Source of the DNA: Crotalaria pallida
Lineage: Eukaryota > Streptophyta > Magnoliopsida > Fabales > Fabaceae
Assembly: GCA_037953625.1 (NCBI GenBank)
Contig: CM075653.1
Coordinates: 124,001 to 188,000 of the forward strand
Length of the DNA stretch: 64,000 nt
Direction of reading: 5' to 3'
The notes beneath the pieces were generated by a model that was not told the origin of the DNA, searched no databases, and was given only the letters and a program-made list of their open reading frames with translations. The translations under genes and the position numbers were made by a program. How positions within the stretch are numbered: the first letter of the stretch is position 1; every line of letters starts with the position of its first letter. This document shows positions 1 to 11,323 of this stretch, one piece after another.

Positions 1-372
1 ATCCCGTGAGAGCGTAGACTGTCATGAGTTTGAACGGTGTGTTGTACTGACTGAGTGAGCACGCTCGCCGCGGTGGCGGTGCTGTTCAGTGTTGGTTTCT
101 CCGAGCTCAGAGCGTAACTGCACGCGCCGACCTCCACCAGGAAACTGGGTTGGGTTTGCGGTGTCTTCAGTGTGGATGGTGTAGGGTCCACTATGGGTAT
201 GAGTGAACTCTGGTGGAGGAGGTGGTGACGGGGGAGGAGGCGGTGGAGGGGGTGGTGGTGAGGACCTCGCTGCCCTGTTGGCTTCCAAGTGGAGGCGCAG
301 GTCCTCAGTCGACGGCACCCTTCTTCGACGCCCCCTCCTCCTTCTCTGGACCGGCTGCTCTTCTTTAGACAT
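1..372 (-). pseudogene. Truncated LTR-retrotransposon gag, cassette 0
   Basis: This is the N-terminal part of a retrotransposon capsid (gag) gene, read on the minus strand from an ATG at 372. The visible protein begins MSKEEQPVQRRRRG, has a strongly basic patch (residues about 9-18) and a poly-proline run (about 39-55), and then a Gln/Arg/His-rich stretch. A TGA at 24-22 ends it after 116 residues; in cassettes 2 and 3 the same codon is CGA (Arg), so the stop is a C-to-T change at a CpG. The window edge cuts the rest. The start is supported by its position 3' of a primer-binding site and LTR. The family is probably Ty3/Gypsy, judged from the PBS and the gag style only; no capsid core, protease or RT is present to confirm it. 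Confidence 0.7.
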
Positions 373-407
373 GGTGAAATCTTCTTAGTGGGGTTGAAAT
401 TTATCTC

Positions 408-425
408 TCCCCACAGACGGCGCCA
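408..425 (-). other. Primer-binding site, cassette 0 retrotransposon
   Basis: On the minus strand, one base after the LTR, the sequence reads TGGCGCCGTCTGTGGGGA. The plus strand therefore ends in GGCGCCA, as a tRNA 3' end would. This type of PBS is common in plant Ty3/Gypsy elements. It fixes the element's orientation: LTR at higher coordinates, gag at lower coordinates. Confidence 0.75.
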
Positions 426-627
426 ATGTGATGTCCTAGACGGCGAGGACCTCCGAGGGTGTAGGAGATGACCTTCGAAGGAGCCTCTGTCTAGGGTTGA
501 TATGTGATGTTTGGGGGAAGTCCTCAGGTGGCTAAGGGAAAGAGCCAAGAAGCAACCCTAATCACTGGTGTGTGAGGGTGGCAATTAGGGTTAGAGGACG
601 TACCTGAGCCCCATGTAGTACTGAGCT

Positions 628-634
628 ACTTATA
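628..634 (-). promoter_or_regulatory. Candidate TATA box in the cassette LTR
   Basis: The minus strand reads TATAAGT within CCCTATAAGTAGCTC, a good plant TATA-box match roughly 200 bp from the LTR/PBS boundary. It is conserved at 26214-26220, 40919-40925 and 62015-62021. It would drive transcription toward lower coordinates, through gag and into the preceding satellite array. Activity is inferred only. Confidence 0.45.
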
Positions 635-716
635 GGGGGAGCTGGTTGCCCTAATGGCTTGCTTTGGGCCCAAGTAGGGCCAGCCTGTACTGAGCTAGGA
701 GCGGATAAGGTTGGAT

Positions 717-802
717 GAGCTGTCCTTGTGGATAAGGTAGTGAGCTGTCCTTGTGGATAAGGTAGTCAGCTATCCTTGTGGATAAGGTGATGAGCTGTCC
801 TC
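717..802. repeat. 25 bp tandem repeat inside the LTR
   Basis: Three full 25 bp units start at 717, 742 and 767 (core GTCCTTGTGGATAAGGT) and a partial fourth starts at 792. The same block lies at 26304-26378, 41010-41084 and 62106-62180. It lies in the upstream, U3-like part of the LTR in transcription order, where such repeats often hold transcription-factor sites. Confidence 0.75.
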
Positions 803-998
803 ATGTCCTAGATGTCGGACTTGGGGAGGTGTCGGACCTGCGTGTCGGAACTGAGTGGGAACACGAGGTCGGCCTGTACCTGGCATCTGTTCGGCCGTTG
901 AGCATTGAGCTCGGCCAAGTGCTCAAAAGGCTTCCTGAAGGGTCCTCAGGACTTCGGCAAGGCGGTTTAAGGACCTCGGCCAGGCCGAGTCCACCACA

Positions 999-3900
999 AT
1001 GAGTTTTTTACACATTAATGAAAAAATGATGAAAATTGCGTATTTAAGGCTTGGATGACTTGAGTTTTCCGGAAAAAAGTGGAAAAATATGAAAATTGTG
1101 GTCTTAGTGTTTGGATGCCTTGATTTTCTGCCAATATTAAAAATGGGGATGATAAAATACAAGGTGCTTTGGTGAGATGAGTTTCTTTACATATAATAAA
1201 AAAATCACTAAAAATGTCTATTTAAGGCTTGGATGACTAGAGTTATCCAGAAAAAGTTTAAAAACAAGAAAATTGTGGTCTTAACACTTGGATGCCTTGA
1301 TTTTCTGCCAATATTCAAAAATAGGAATGATAAAATTCAAGATGTTTCGATGAGATGAGTTTTTTTATACATAATGAAAAAATCATGAAAATGCTTGGAT
1401 GACATGATTTTTCCAGAAAAAAGTGGAATAACATGAAAATTGTGGTCTTCAGGCTTGGATGCCTTGAATTTCTGCCAATATTCCAAAATAGGGATGAAAA
1501 AATACAAGATGCTTTGTAGAGATGAGTTTTTTTTATACGTAATGAAAAAATCTTGAAAATTGTGTATTTAAGGCTTGGATGACTTGAGTTTTCCAGAAAA
1601 TGTGGAAAAACATGAAAATTGTGGTCTTAAGGCTTGGATGCCTTGATTTTTTGCCAATATTCAAAAACATGGATGATAAAATACGAGGTGCTTTGGTGAG
1701 ATGAGTTTTTTACCCATAATAAAAAAATCACTAAAATTGTCTATTTAAGGCTTGGATGACTAGAATTTTCCAGAAAAAGTGTAAAAACAAGAAAACTGTG
1801 GTCTTAACGCTTGGATGTCTTGATTTTCTGCCGATATTCAAAAATAGGGATGATAAAATACAAGATGCTTCGATGAGATGGATTTTTTACACATAATGAT
1901 AAAATCATGGATTTGTGTTTTTAAGAATAAAATGACTTAAGTTTTCAAGAAAAAGTGGAAAAACGTGAAAATTGTGCACTTAAGGCATGAATGCCTTGAA
2001 TTTTATTCAATATACCAAAATAGGGATGATAAAATTCAAGATGCTTCGTAGGGATGAGTTTTTTACTTATAAAGAAAAAATAATGAAAATAGTCAATTTA
2101 AGGTTGGATGACTTGAGTTTTCCAGAAAATTGTGTATTTAAGGCTTAGATGACTTGAGTTTTTCAGAAAAAGAGGAAAAACTTGAAAATTGTGGTCTTAA
2201 GGCTTGGATGCCTTGATTTTCTGTCAATATTCAAAAATAGGGATGATAAAATACAAGATGCTTCGATGAGTTGAGTTTTTTACACATAATGAAAAAATCA
2301 TGAAAATTTTTTATTTAAGACTTGGATGACATGAGTTTTCCAGAAAAAGTTGAAAAACGTGAAAATTGTGGTCTTAAGGCTTGGATGCCTTGATTTTCTA
2401 CCAATATTGAAAAATAGGGATGATAATATACAAGATGCTGAGATGAGATGAGTTTTTTACACATAATGAAAAAATCATGAAGATTGTGTATTTAAGGCTT
2501 GGATGACATGAGTTTTCCAGAAAAAGTGGAAAAACATGAAAATTGCGGTCTTAAGGCTTGGATGCCCCGATTTTCTACCAATATTTAAAAATAGGGATGA
2601 TAAAATACAAGATACTGAGATAAGATGAGTTTTTTACACATAATGAAAAATTCATGAAAATTACGTATTTAAGGCTTGGATGACTTGAGTTTTCCAAAAA
2701 AAGTGGAAAAAGATGAAAATTGTGGCCTTAAGGTTTGGAAGCCTTGATTTTCTACCAAAATTAAAAAATAGGGATGATAAAATACAAGATGCTTCGATAA
2801 GATGAATTTTTTAGACGTAAGGAAATAATTTTGAAAATTGTGTATTTAATGCTTGGATGACTTGAGTTTTCCAGAAAAGATAGAAAAACATGAAAACTGT
2901 GGTCTTAAGGCATGGATGCCAGCCAATATTCAAAAACAGGGATGATAAAATTCAAGATGCTTCGATGAGATGATTTTTTACACATAATGAACAAGTCATG
3001 AAAATTGTGTATTTAACGCTTGTATGACTTGAGTTTTCAAGAAAAAGTGGAAAGACATGAAAATTGTAGTCTTAAGGTTTGGAAGCCTTGATTTTCTACC
3101 AAAATTAAAAAATAGGGATGATTAAATACGATATGCTTCGATTAGATGAATTTTTTAGACATAAGGAAATAATCTTGAAAATTGTGTATTTAAGGCTTGG
3201 ATGACTTGAGTTTTCCAGAAAAGGTGGAAAAACTTGAAAATTGTGGTCTTAAGGCTTGGATGCCTTTGATTTTTGGCAATATTCAAAAATAGGGATGATA
3301 AAATATAAGATGTTTCGATGAAATGAGTTTTTTTACACATAATGAAAAAGTCATGAAAAATGTGTATTTTTAAGGCTTTGATGACTTGAGTTTTCCAGAA
3401 AAAGTGGGAAAACGTGAAAATTGTGGTCTTATGGCTTGGATGCCTTGATTTTATGCCAATTATAAAAATAGGGATGCAAAAATACATGATGTTTCGATGA
3501 GATGAGTTTTTTACACATAATGAAAAAACATGAAAATTGCGTATTTAAGGCTTGGATTACTTGAGTTTTCCGAAAAAAAAGTGCAAAAATATGAAAATTG
3601 TGGTCTAAAGGATTGGATGCCTTAATTTTCTGCCAATATTTAAAAAGAAGGATGATAAAATACAAAATGCTACGCTGAGATGAGTATTTTACACATAATG
3701 AAAAAATTACTAAAATTGAGTATTTAATGCTTCGATGACATGAGTTTTCCAAAAAATGTGGAAATACATGAAAATTGTGGTCTTAAGGCTTGGATGCCTT
3801 GATTTTCTGCCTATATTCAAAAATAGGGATGATAAAATACAAGATGTTGAGATGAGATGTTTTTTTTTACACATAATGGAAAAATCATGAAAATAGTGTA

Positions 3901-6900
3901 TTTAAGGCTAGGATGACTTGAGTTTTCCAAAAAAAGTTGAAAAACATGAAAATTGTGGTCTTAAGGCTTGAATGCCTTGATTTTTTTGCCAAAATACAAA
4001 AACAGAGATGATAAAGTACAAGAAGTTTCGATGAGATGAGTTTTTTAAACATAATGAAAAATTCATGAAAATTGCGTATTTAAGGCTTGGATGACTTGAG
4101 TTTTCCAGAAAAAGTGGAAAAACATGAAAAAATGGTCTTAAGGCTTGGATGACTTGATTTTCATAAAAAAATTCAAAAATAGGAATGAGAAAATACAAGA
4201 TGCTTTGATCAGATGAGTTTTTTACACATAAGGAAATAATCTTTAAAATTGTGTATTCAAGGCTTGGATGACTTGAGTTTTCTAGTAAAGGTGGAAAAAC
4301 ATGAAAATTGTTGTTTTAAGGCTTGGATGCCTTGATTTTTTGCCAATATTTAAAAACAGGGATGATAAAATACAAGATGCTACGGTGAGATGAGTTTTTT
4401 ACACATAATGATAAAATTACTAAAATTGTGTATTTAAGGCTTGAATGACATGATTTTTCCAAAAAAAAGTGGAATAACATGAAAATTGTGGTCTTAAGGC
4501 ATGGATGCCTTGATTTTTTTGCCAATATTGAAAAATAGGGTTGATAAATTCAATATGTTTCGATGAGATGAGTTTTTTACACATAATGAAAAAATCATGA
4601 AAATTGTGTATTTAAGACTTAGATGGCATGAGTTTTCCAGAAAAAATGGAAAAAGATGAAAATTGTGGTCTTAAGGCTTGGGTGCCTTGATTTTCTTCCA
4701 ATATTAAAAAACATGGATGATAAAATAATAGATGCTACGGTAAGATGAGTTTTTTAAACATAATGAAAAAATCACTAAAATTGTATATTGAGGGCTTGAA
4801 TGACATGAGTTATCCAAAAAAAGTGGAATAACATGTAAAATGTAGTCTTAATGCTTGGATGCCTTGATTTTCTGCCTATATGCAAAAATAGGGATGATAA
4901 AATACAAGATGCTGAGATGAGATGAGTTTTTTACACATAATGAAAAATCCGGAAAATAGTGTATTTATGGTTTGGATGACATGAGTTTTTCAGAAAAAGT
5001 GGAAAAACATGAAAATTGTGGTCTTAAGGCTTGGATGACTTCATTTTTTTCATTATTAAAAAACAGGATGATAAAATACAAGATGCTTCGATGAGATGTG
5101 TATTTTACACATAACGAAAAGTCATGAAAATTGTGTACTTAAGGCTTGGATGAATTGAGTTTTCTAGAAAAAGTGGAAAAACGTGAAAATTGTGGTCTTA
5201 AGGCTTAGATTCCTTGATTATATGCCAAAATTTTAAAAAAAGAAATTATTAAATACAAGATGCTACGGTGCGATGAGTTTTTTTCACATAATGAAAACAT
5301 CCCAAAATTGTGTATTTAAGGCTTGGATGACATGAGTTTACAGAAAAAGTGGAAAAACATGAAAATTGTGGTCTTAAGGCTTGGATGGCTTGATTTTTTG
5401 CCAATATCGAAAAATAGGGTTGATAAATTCAATATGTTTCGATGAAATGAGTTTTTGTACACATAATGAAAAAATCATGAAAATTTTTTATTTAAGGCTT
5501 GGATGACTTGAGTTTTCAAGAAAAAGTGAAAAACGTGAAAATTGTAGTCGTATGGCTTGGATGCTTTCATTTTCTGCCAATATTCAAAACTAGGGATAAT
5601 AAAATACAAGATGCTGAGATGAGATGTGTTTTTTACACATAATAAAAAAATCATGAAAATTGTGTATTTAAGGCTTGGATGACTTGAGTTTTCCAGAAAA
5701 AGTGGATGATAAAATACATGATGCATCGACGAGATTTGTTTTTTACACATAAGGAAATAATATTGAAAATTGTCTATTTAAGGCTTGGATGACTGGAGTT
5801 TTCCAGAAAAGTGGAAAAACAAGAAAATTATGGTCATAAGGCTTGGATGCTTTGATTTTTTCCAAAATTCAAAAACAGGATGATAAAATACAAGATGCTT
5901 CGGTGAGATGAGTATTTTACACATAATGAAAAGTCATGGAAATTGTGTACTTAAGGCTTGGATGAATTGAATTTTCTAGAAAAAGTGGAAAAACGTGAAA
6001 ATTGTGGTCTTAAGGCTTAGATTCATTGATTTTATGCAAAAATTAAAAAAAAGAAATTATTAATTACAAGATGCTACGGTGAGATGTGTTTTTTTTTCAC
6101 ATAATGAAAATATCACAAAATTGTGTATTTAAGGCTTGGATGACACGAGTTTTCCAGAAAAAATGGAAAAACATGAAAATTGTGGTCTTATGGCTTGGAT
6201 GCCTTGATTTTCTGCCAATATCAAAAAATAGGGATGATAAATTCAATATGCTATGATGAAATCAGTTTTTTTACACATAATGAAAAAATCATGAAAATTG
6301 TGTATTTAAGGCTTGGATGACTTGAGTTTTCCAGAAAAAGTGGAAAAACACGAAAATTGTGGTCTTAAGGCTTGGATGTCTTGATTTTTTTGCCAAAATT
6401 CAAAAACAGAGATGATAAAATAAAAAATGCTTCGATGATATAAGTTATTTACACATAATTAAAAATTCATGAAAATTGCATATTTAAGGCTTGGATGACT
6501 TGAATTTTCTAGAAAAAGTGGAAAAACATGAAAGTTGTGGTCTTAAGGCATGGATGCCTTGATTTTCATAAAATATTCAAAAATAGGGATGATAAAATAC
6601 AAGATGCTGAGATGAGATGAGTTTTTTACACATAATGAAAAAATCATGAAAATAGTGTATTAAGGTTTGGATGACATGGGTTATCCAGAAAAAGTGGAAA
6701 ACACATGAAAATTGCGGTCTTAAGGCTTGGATGCCTTGATTTTCTGCCAATATTCAAAAATAGGGATGATAAAATACAAGATGCTCTCAGATGAGATGAG
6801 TTTTTTTATAAATAATGAAACAATCATGAAATTGCGTATTTAAGGCTTGGATGACATGAATTTTCCAGAAAAAGTGGAAAAACATGAAAATTGTGGTCTT

Positions 6901-9787
6901 AAGACATGGATGCCTTGATTTTTTACTACTGTTCAAAAATAGTGATGATAAAATAAAAGATGCTATGATGAGATGAGTTTTTTACACATAAAGAAAAAAT
7001 CAAGAAAACTGTGTATTTAAGGCTTGGATGACTTGAGTTTTACAAAAAAAAAAGTGGAAACACATGAAAATTGTGGCCTTAAGGCTTGGATGGCATGAAT
7101 TTTCTAGAAAAAGTGGAATAACATGAAAATTGTGGTCTTTAGGCTTGGATGCATTGATTTTATGTCAATATTCAAAAATAGGGATGCAAAAATACATGAT
7201 GCTTCGATGAGATTATTTATTTACTCATAATGAAAAATCATTAAAATTGCGTATTTAAGGTTTGAAAGACTTGAGTTTTGTGGAAAAAGTGCAAAAATAT
7301 GAAAATTGTGGTCTTAAGGTTTGGATGCCTTGATTTTCTGCCAATATTAAAAATGGGCATGATAAAATACAAGGTGCTTTGTTGAGATGAGTGTGTTTAC
7401 ACATTATAAAATAATCACTAAAATTATCTATTTAAGGCTTGGAAGACTACAGTTTTCCAAATAAAGTTTAAAAACAAGAAAACTGTGGTCTTCACGCTTG
7501 GATGCCTTGATTTTCTGCCAATATTCAAAAATTGGAATGATAAAATTCAAGATGCTTCGATGAGATGAATTTTTTAAACGTAATGAAAAAATCTTGAAAA
7601 TTGTGTTTTTAAGACTGAAATGACTTGAGTTTTCAAGAAAAAGTGGAAAAACGTTAAAATTTTGGTCTTAAGGCTTGGATGCCTTGAATTTCTGCCAATA
7701 TTCCAAAATAGAGATGATAAAATACAAGATGCTTCGTAGAGTAGAGTTTTTTTACACATAATGAAAAAATAATGAAAATAGTCAATTTAAGGCTTGGATG
7801 ACTTTAGTTTTCCAGAAAAAGTGGAAAAACGTCAAAATTGTGGTCTTAAGGCTTGGATAGTCAATTTAAGGCTTGGATGCCTTGATTTTATGAAAAAATT
7901 CAAAAATAGGGATGATAAAATACAAGATGCTTCAATGAGATGAGTATTTTACACATGTTGAAAAAATCATGAAAATTGTGTATTTGAGGCTTGAATGACT
8001 TGAGTTTAAAGAAAAAATGGAAAAACATGAAAATTGTGGTCTTAAGGCTTGGATGCCCTGATTTTCTGCCAATTTTCAAAAATAGGGATAATAAAATACA
8101 ATATGCTTCGATGAGATGAGTTTTTTTACCAAAAGGAAAAAATCACTAAAATTGTGTATTTAAGGCTTGGATGGCATGAGTTTTCTAGAAAAAGTGAAAA
8201 ACGTGAAAATTGTGGTCTCAAGGCATGGATGTCTTGATTTTCTGCCAATATTGAAAAATAGGGATGATAATTAAATATTCTTCGATGAGATGAGTTTTTT
8301 TACACGTAATGAAAAAATCATGAAAATTGTGTATTTAAGGCTTTGATGACATGAGTTTTCTAAAAAAAGTGAAAAACGTGAAAATTGTGGTTTTAAGGCT
8401 TGGATACCTTGATTTTCTACCAATATTCAAAAATAGGGATGATAAAATACGAGATGCTGAGAAGATATGAGTTTTTTATATATAATGAAAAAATCATGAA
8501 AATTGCGTATTTAAGGCTTGGATGACATGAGTTTTCCAGAAAAAGTGGAAAAACATGAAAATTGCGGTCTTAAGGATCGGATACCTTGATTTTCTACCAA
8601 TATTCAAAAATAGGGATGATAAAATACAATATGCTGAGATGAGATGAGGTTTTTACATACACATAATAAAAAAATCACTAAAACTGTGTATTGATGGCTT
8701 GGATGACATGAGTTTTCCAGAAAAAGTGGAATAACATGAAAATTGTGGTCTTAAGGCTAGGAAGTCTTGATTTTCTGCCAATATTAAAAAATAGGGATGA
8801 TAAAATACAAGATGCTTCGATGAGATGAGTTTTTTTAACACATAATGAAAAAATCATTAAAAATATGTATTTAAGGCTTGGATGACTTGAGTTTTTCAGA
8901 AAATGTGGAAAAACATGAAAATCGTGGTCTTAAGGCTATGATACCTTGATTTTCTGCCAATATTCAAAAATAGGATGATAAAATACAAGATGCTGAAATG
9001 AGATACGTTTTTTTTACACATAATGAAAAAATCATGAAAATTGTGTATTTAAGGCTTGAATGACTTGAGTTTTCCAGAAAAAGTGGAAAAACATGAAAAT
9101 TGTGGTCTTAAGGCTTGAATGCCTTGATTTTCTGCCAAAATTCAAAAAAGGGATAATAAAATACCAGATGCTACGGTGAGATGAGTTTTTTACACATAAT
9201 GAAAAAATCACTAAAATTGTGTATTTAAGGTTTGGATGACATGAGTTTTCCAGAAAAAGTGGAATAACATGAAAATTGTGATCTTAAGGTTTGGATGCCT
9301 CTATTATCTACCTATATTTAAAAATTGGGATGATAAATTAAATATGCTTCGATGAGATGAGTTTGTTACACAAAATGAAAAATCATGATGAAAATTGTGT
9401 ATTTAAGGCTTGGATGACTTAAGTTTTCCAAAAAAAAATGGAAAAACATGAAAATTGAGGTCTTAAGGCTTGGATGCCATGATTTTCTTCCAATACTAAA
9501 AGACAGGGACAATAAAATACAAGATGCTATGGTGAGATGAGTTTTTTATACATAATGGAAAAATCACTAAATTGTGTATTTAAGACTTGGATGACATGAG
9601 TTTTCTAGAAAAAGTGGAAAAACATGAAAGTTGTGGTCTTAAGGCTTGGATGCCATGATTTTCTTTCAATATTCAAAAATAGGGATGATAAAATACAAGA
9701 TGCTTCGATGAGATGAGTTTTTTTTACACATAATGAAAAACTCATTAAAATTGTGTATTTAATACTAGGATGACTTGAGTTTTGGTG
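999..9787 (+). repeat. 177 bp satellite, array A (left part)
   Basis: About 50 head-to-tail monomers fill this stretch, all in one orientation. A typical monomer carries the landmarks GATGAGATGAGTTTTTTACA, AAGGCTTGGATGACTTGAG, GTGGTCTTAAGGCTTGGATG and ATAGGGATGATAAAATACAA. Each is three diverged 59 bp subunits; for example subunits 1 and 2 begin at 6290 and 6349. Variants include a monomer shortened by about 67 bp near 5700 and one with an extra partial subunit near 2090-2170. Minus-strand open frames here (such as 3155-3487) are by-products of a monomer divisible by three. There is no host gene in this stretch. Confidence 0.95.
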
Positions 9788-9792
9788 AAAAC
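9788..9792. repeat. Copia target-site duplication, left
   Basis: AAAAC immediately precedes the LTR and is repeated directly after the other LTR at 18872-18876. Five bases is the usual length for Copia integrase. The unoccupied site GTGAAAACATG is seen in array C near 47780. Confidence 0.92.
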
Positions 9793-9928
9793 TGTTGGAA
9801 ACCAACAAGCGGCTCAATATAGTCTAGAGGGGGGGGTGAATAGAATATTGAAGCCTTATTACAGATTTTTCGTCCGCCTAAGAGAATGGTTTTATGAAAA
9901 TAAATTTTCTTAAGAATTCAGTTCAGAT

Positions 9929-10113
9929 TACTCGAGTAACTCAAGCCTTCACTCGAGTAATACGCAACCAAAAAAAATTTCACTCGAGTATTCAGCAAAT
10001 CACTCGAGTATTACGAAAGCAAATTTTAAATCACTCGAGTAACAGAAAACCTACTCGAGTAATGTTTATAAACTGAAAGCAGATTACTCGAGTGACAAGA
10101 ACTTTACTCGAGT
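9929..10113. promoter_or_regulatory. Palindrome cluster 1 (ACTCGAGT x 8)
   Basis: CTCGAG begins at 9931, 9952, 9983, 10003, 10034, 10054, 10087 and 10107. The gaps are 21, 31, 20, 31, 20, 33 and 20 bp: a strict short/long alternation with a pair period of 51-53 bp. Flanks are usually TTACTCGAGTRA; the spacers are AT-rich and far less conserved. The identical cluster in the 5' LTR starts at 17479. Function is unknown; a binding site for a dimeric protein is the simplest reading. Confidence 0.8.
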
Positions 10114-10906
10114 AAACTGGGTAAAATTCAATTTAAAACTTAGTTTTCAATGGAGTTCTTCAAGAATAACAATGCTATGATGATTCAACAAATTATGAAT
10201 GATTAATATGAACAATTTCAAGTAATATTAACATGCAATTTTAGATCAATTGAGTAGAATTAAGAAAACCCCAATTCTAACCTAAAAATGCAAATGTTAA
10301 TGAATTAATGAAATACAAGGAATGAAAATAAAAGAGACACAAGGATTTATCCTGGTTCACTTTCACCCACTTGAAAGCTACTCCAGTCCCCTCTTAAATC
10401 AAGAGAGATTCTTCACTAGAAATCTTCAAATGTAGATTTTACAATGTTTTAAGATGCAACTAGATTCTTAGTTCTCCTATCTTAAAACCCAACTCAAAGT
10501 GTGTACCAAACACTTTGATCTAATCTACCCCTTTTGAGAATTCTAGATTTCCTTGCTAATTGATTGAAGATGCTTCCAACCAATCCTCTTTTCTTGCTTT
10601 GATTTGATCCTCAAAGTCTTCCTTGTGAGATTCTTCACTTGTGTTGAAACTTCAATGATGCAATCACAAATTGCAAATCTTCAACAACCACTAAGAACAA
10701 AAATATGATCTCAAGAATATTTGAACAATGATAGAAAATAGAGTGAAGAATGAAAAGTTCTTTGTTGAATCTTGATAGCTCTTGAAAGATGTAAAATAGC
10801 TCTTGAATTACTTTTCAAAGTGTATTAGAAAATTGTAAGAATGAAAGTCTATTATTTTGAAAGAGTAAATTAAGTCCTTTTAAAATTTTCCCAACACTGA
10901 TTGAAT

Positions 10907-11041
10907 TACTCGAGTAAACCAAACAACGTCACTCGAGTGAAACATGTCAGATTAAGTTACTCGAGTGATGTGAAAACCATTACTCGATTAACCTGTCAGA
11001 ACATAAATTACTCGAGTGAACCAATACTCATTACTCGAGTA
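10907..11041. promoter_or_regulatory. Palindrome cluster 2 (ACTCGAGT x 6)
   Basis: Sites begin at 10909, 10932, 10960, 10983 (degenerate, CTCGAT), 11011 and 11034. The gaps are 23, 28, 23, 28 and 23 bp, a 51 bp pair period. The matching cluster in the 5' LTR runs from about 18455 to 18589. Confidence 0.8.
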
Positions 11042-11323
11042 AACTGATCAGAATCTGAATAAAAACAAAGTTTTTCTAAAATGATTTTCACAAGCTATTT
11101 AATCAAGATTTAAAGTATCTTCACTCTTAATCAGACATTATTTAAATATTCTTAAAAACACCTAAGCTACCCACACCAATGAGATGCATTGCATAAAATA
11201 AAGATTACATTGAAATAGAATTAATAAAAATCCTAATTCTAATCTTCATGTGGTGTAGCTTGCTTGTTGCCAATGTTGTTGCTTGGAGAGAGATTGTTAG
11301 CATCAAAACATGAGAATCCTACA

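Larger units (their letters stand above)
427..998 (-). mobile_element. LTR of truncated retrotransposon, cassette 0 (572 bp)
   Basis: The LTR is bounded by short inverted ends (plus strand TGTGATG...CACCACA). One end abuts the PBS at 425 and the other passes directly into satellite at 999. It is GC-rich compared with the flanking satellite. A TATAAGT box lies at 634-628 on the minus strand, and a 25 bp tandem repeat occupies 717-802. The same LTR occurs at 26014-26585, 40718-41291 and 61814-62386, with lengths of 572-574 bp. No second LTR of this element is found, so it is a one-ended remnant of an insertion into the satellite. The first satellite bases after it, ATGAG, would be half of the target-site duplication. 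Confidence 0.85.
9793..11323 (-). repeat. Copia 3' LTR (1531 bp)
   Basis: On the plus strand it starts TGTTGGAAACC and ends CCTACA, keeping the TG...CA ends. It matches 17341-18871 in length and, by eye, in all but one base. It has two clusters of the palindrome ACTCGAGT, at 9930-10113 and 10908-11040. The small open frame at 9894-10076 is only a reading of the first cluster and is not a gene. Confidence 0.95.

Noticed and set aside
3155..3752. Recurrent minus-strand open frames of 60-110 aa in the satellite (also 28770, 43295, 49866 and many more)
   Set aside because: The monomer is 177 bp, divisible by three, so one antisense frame often stays open across monomers. The proteins are the satellite translated (recurring KTQVIQAL and YWQKIKASKP), with no start context, domain or codon pattern of a gene.
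9894..10076. Small repeated frame in both Copia LTRs (also 17442-17624)
   Set aside because: Its regularly repeated Thr-Arg-Val residues are a translation of the ACTCGAGT palindrome cluster, not a protein family.
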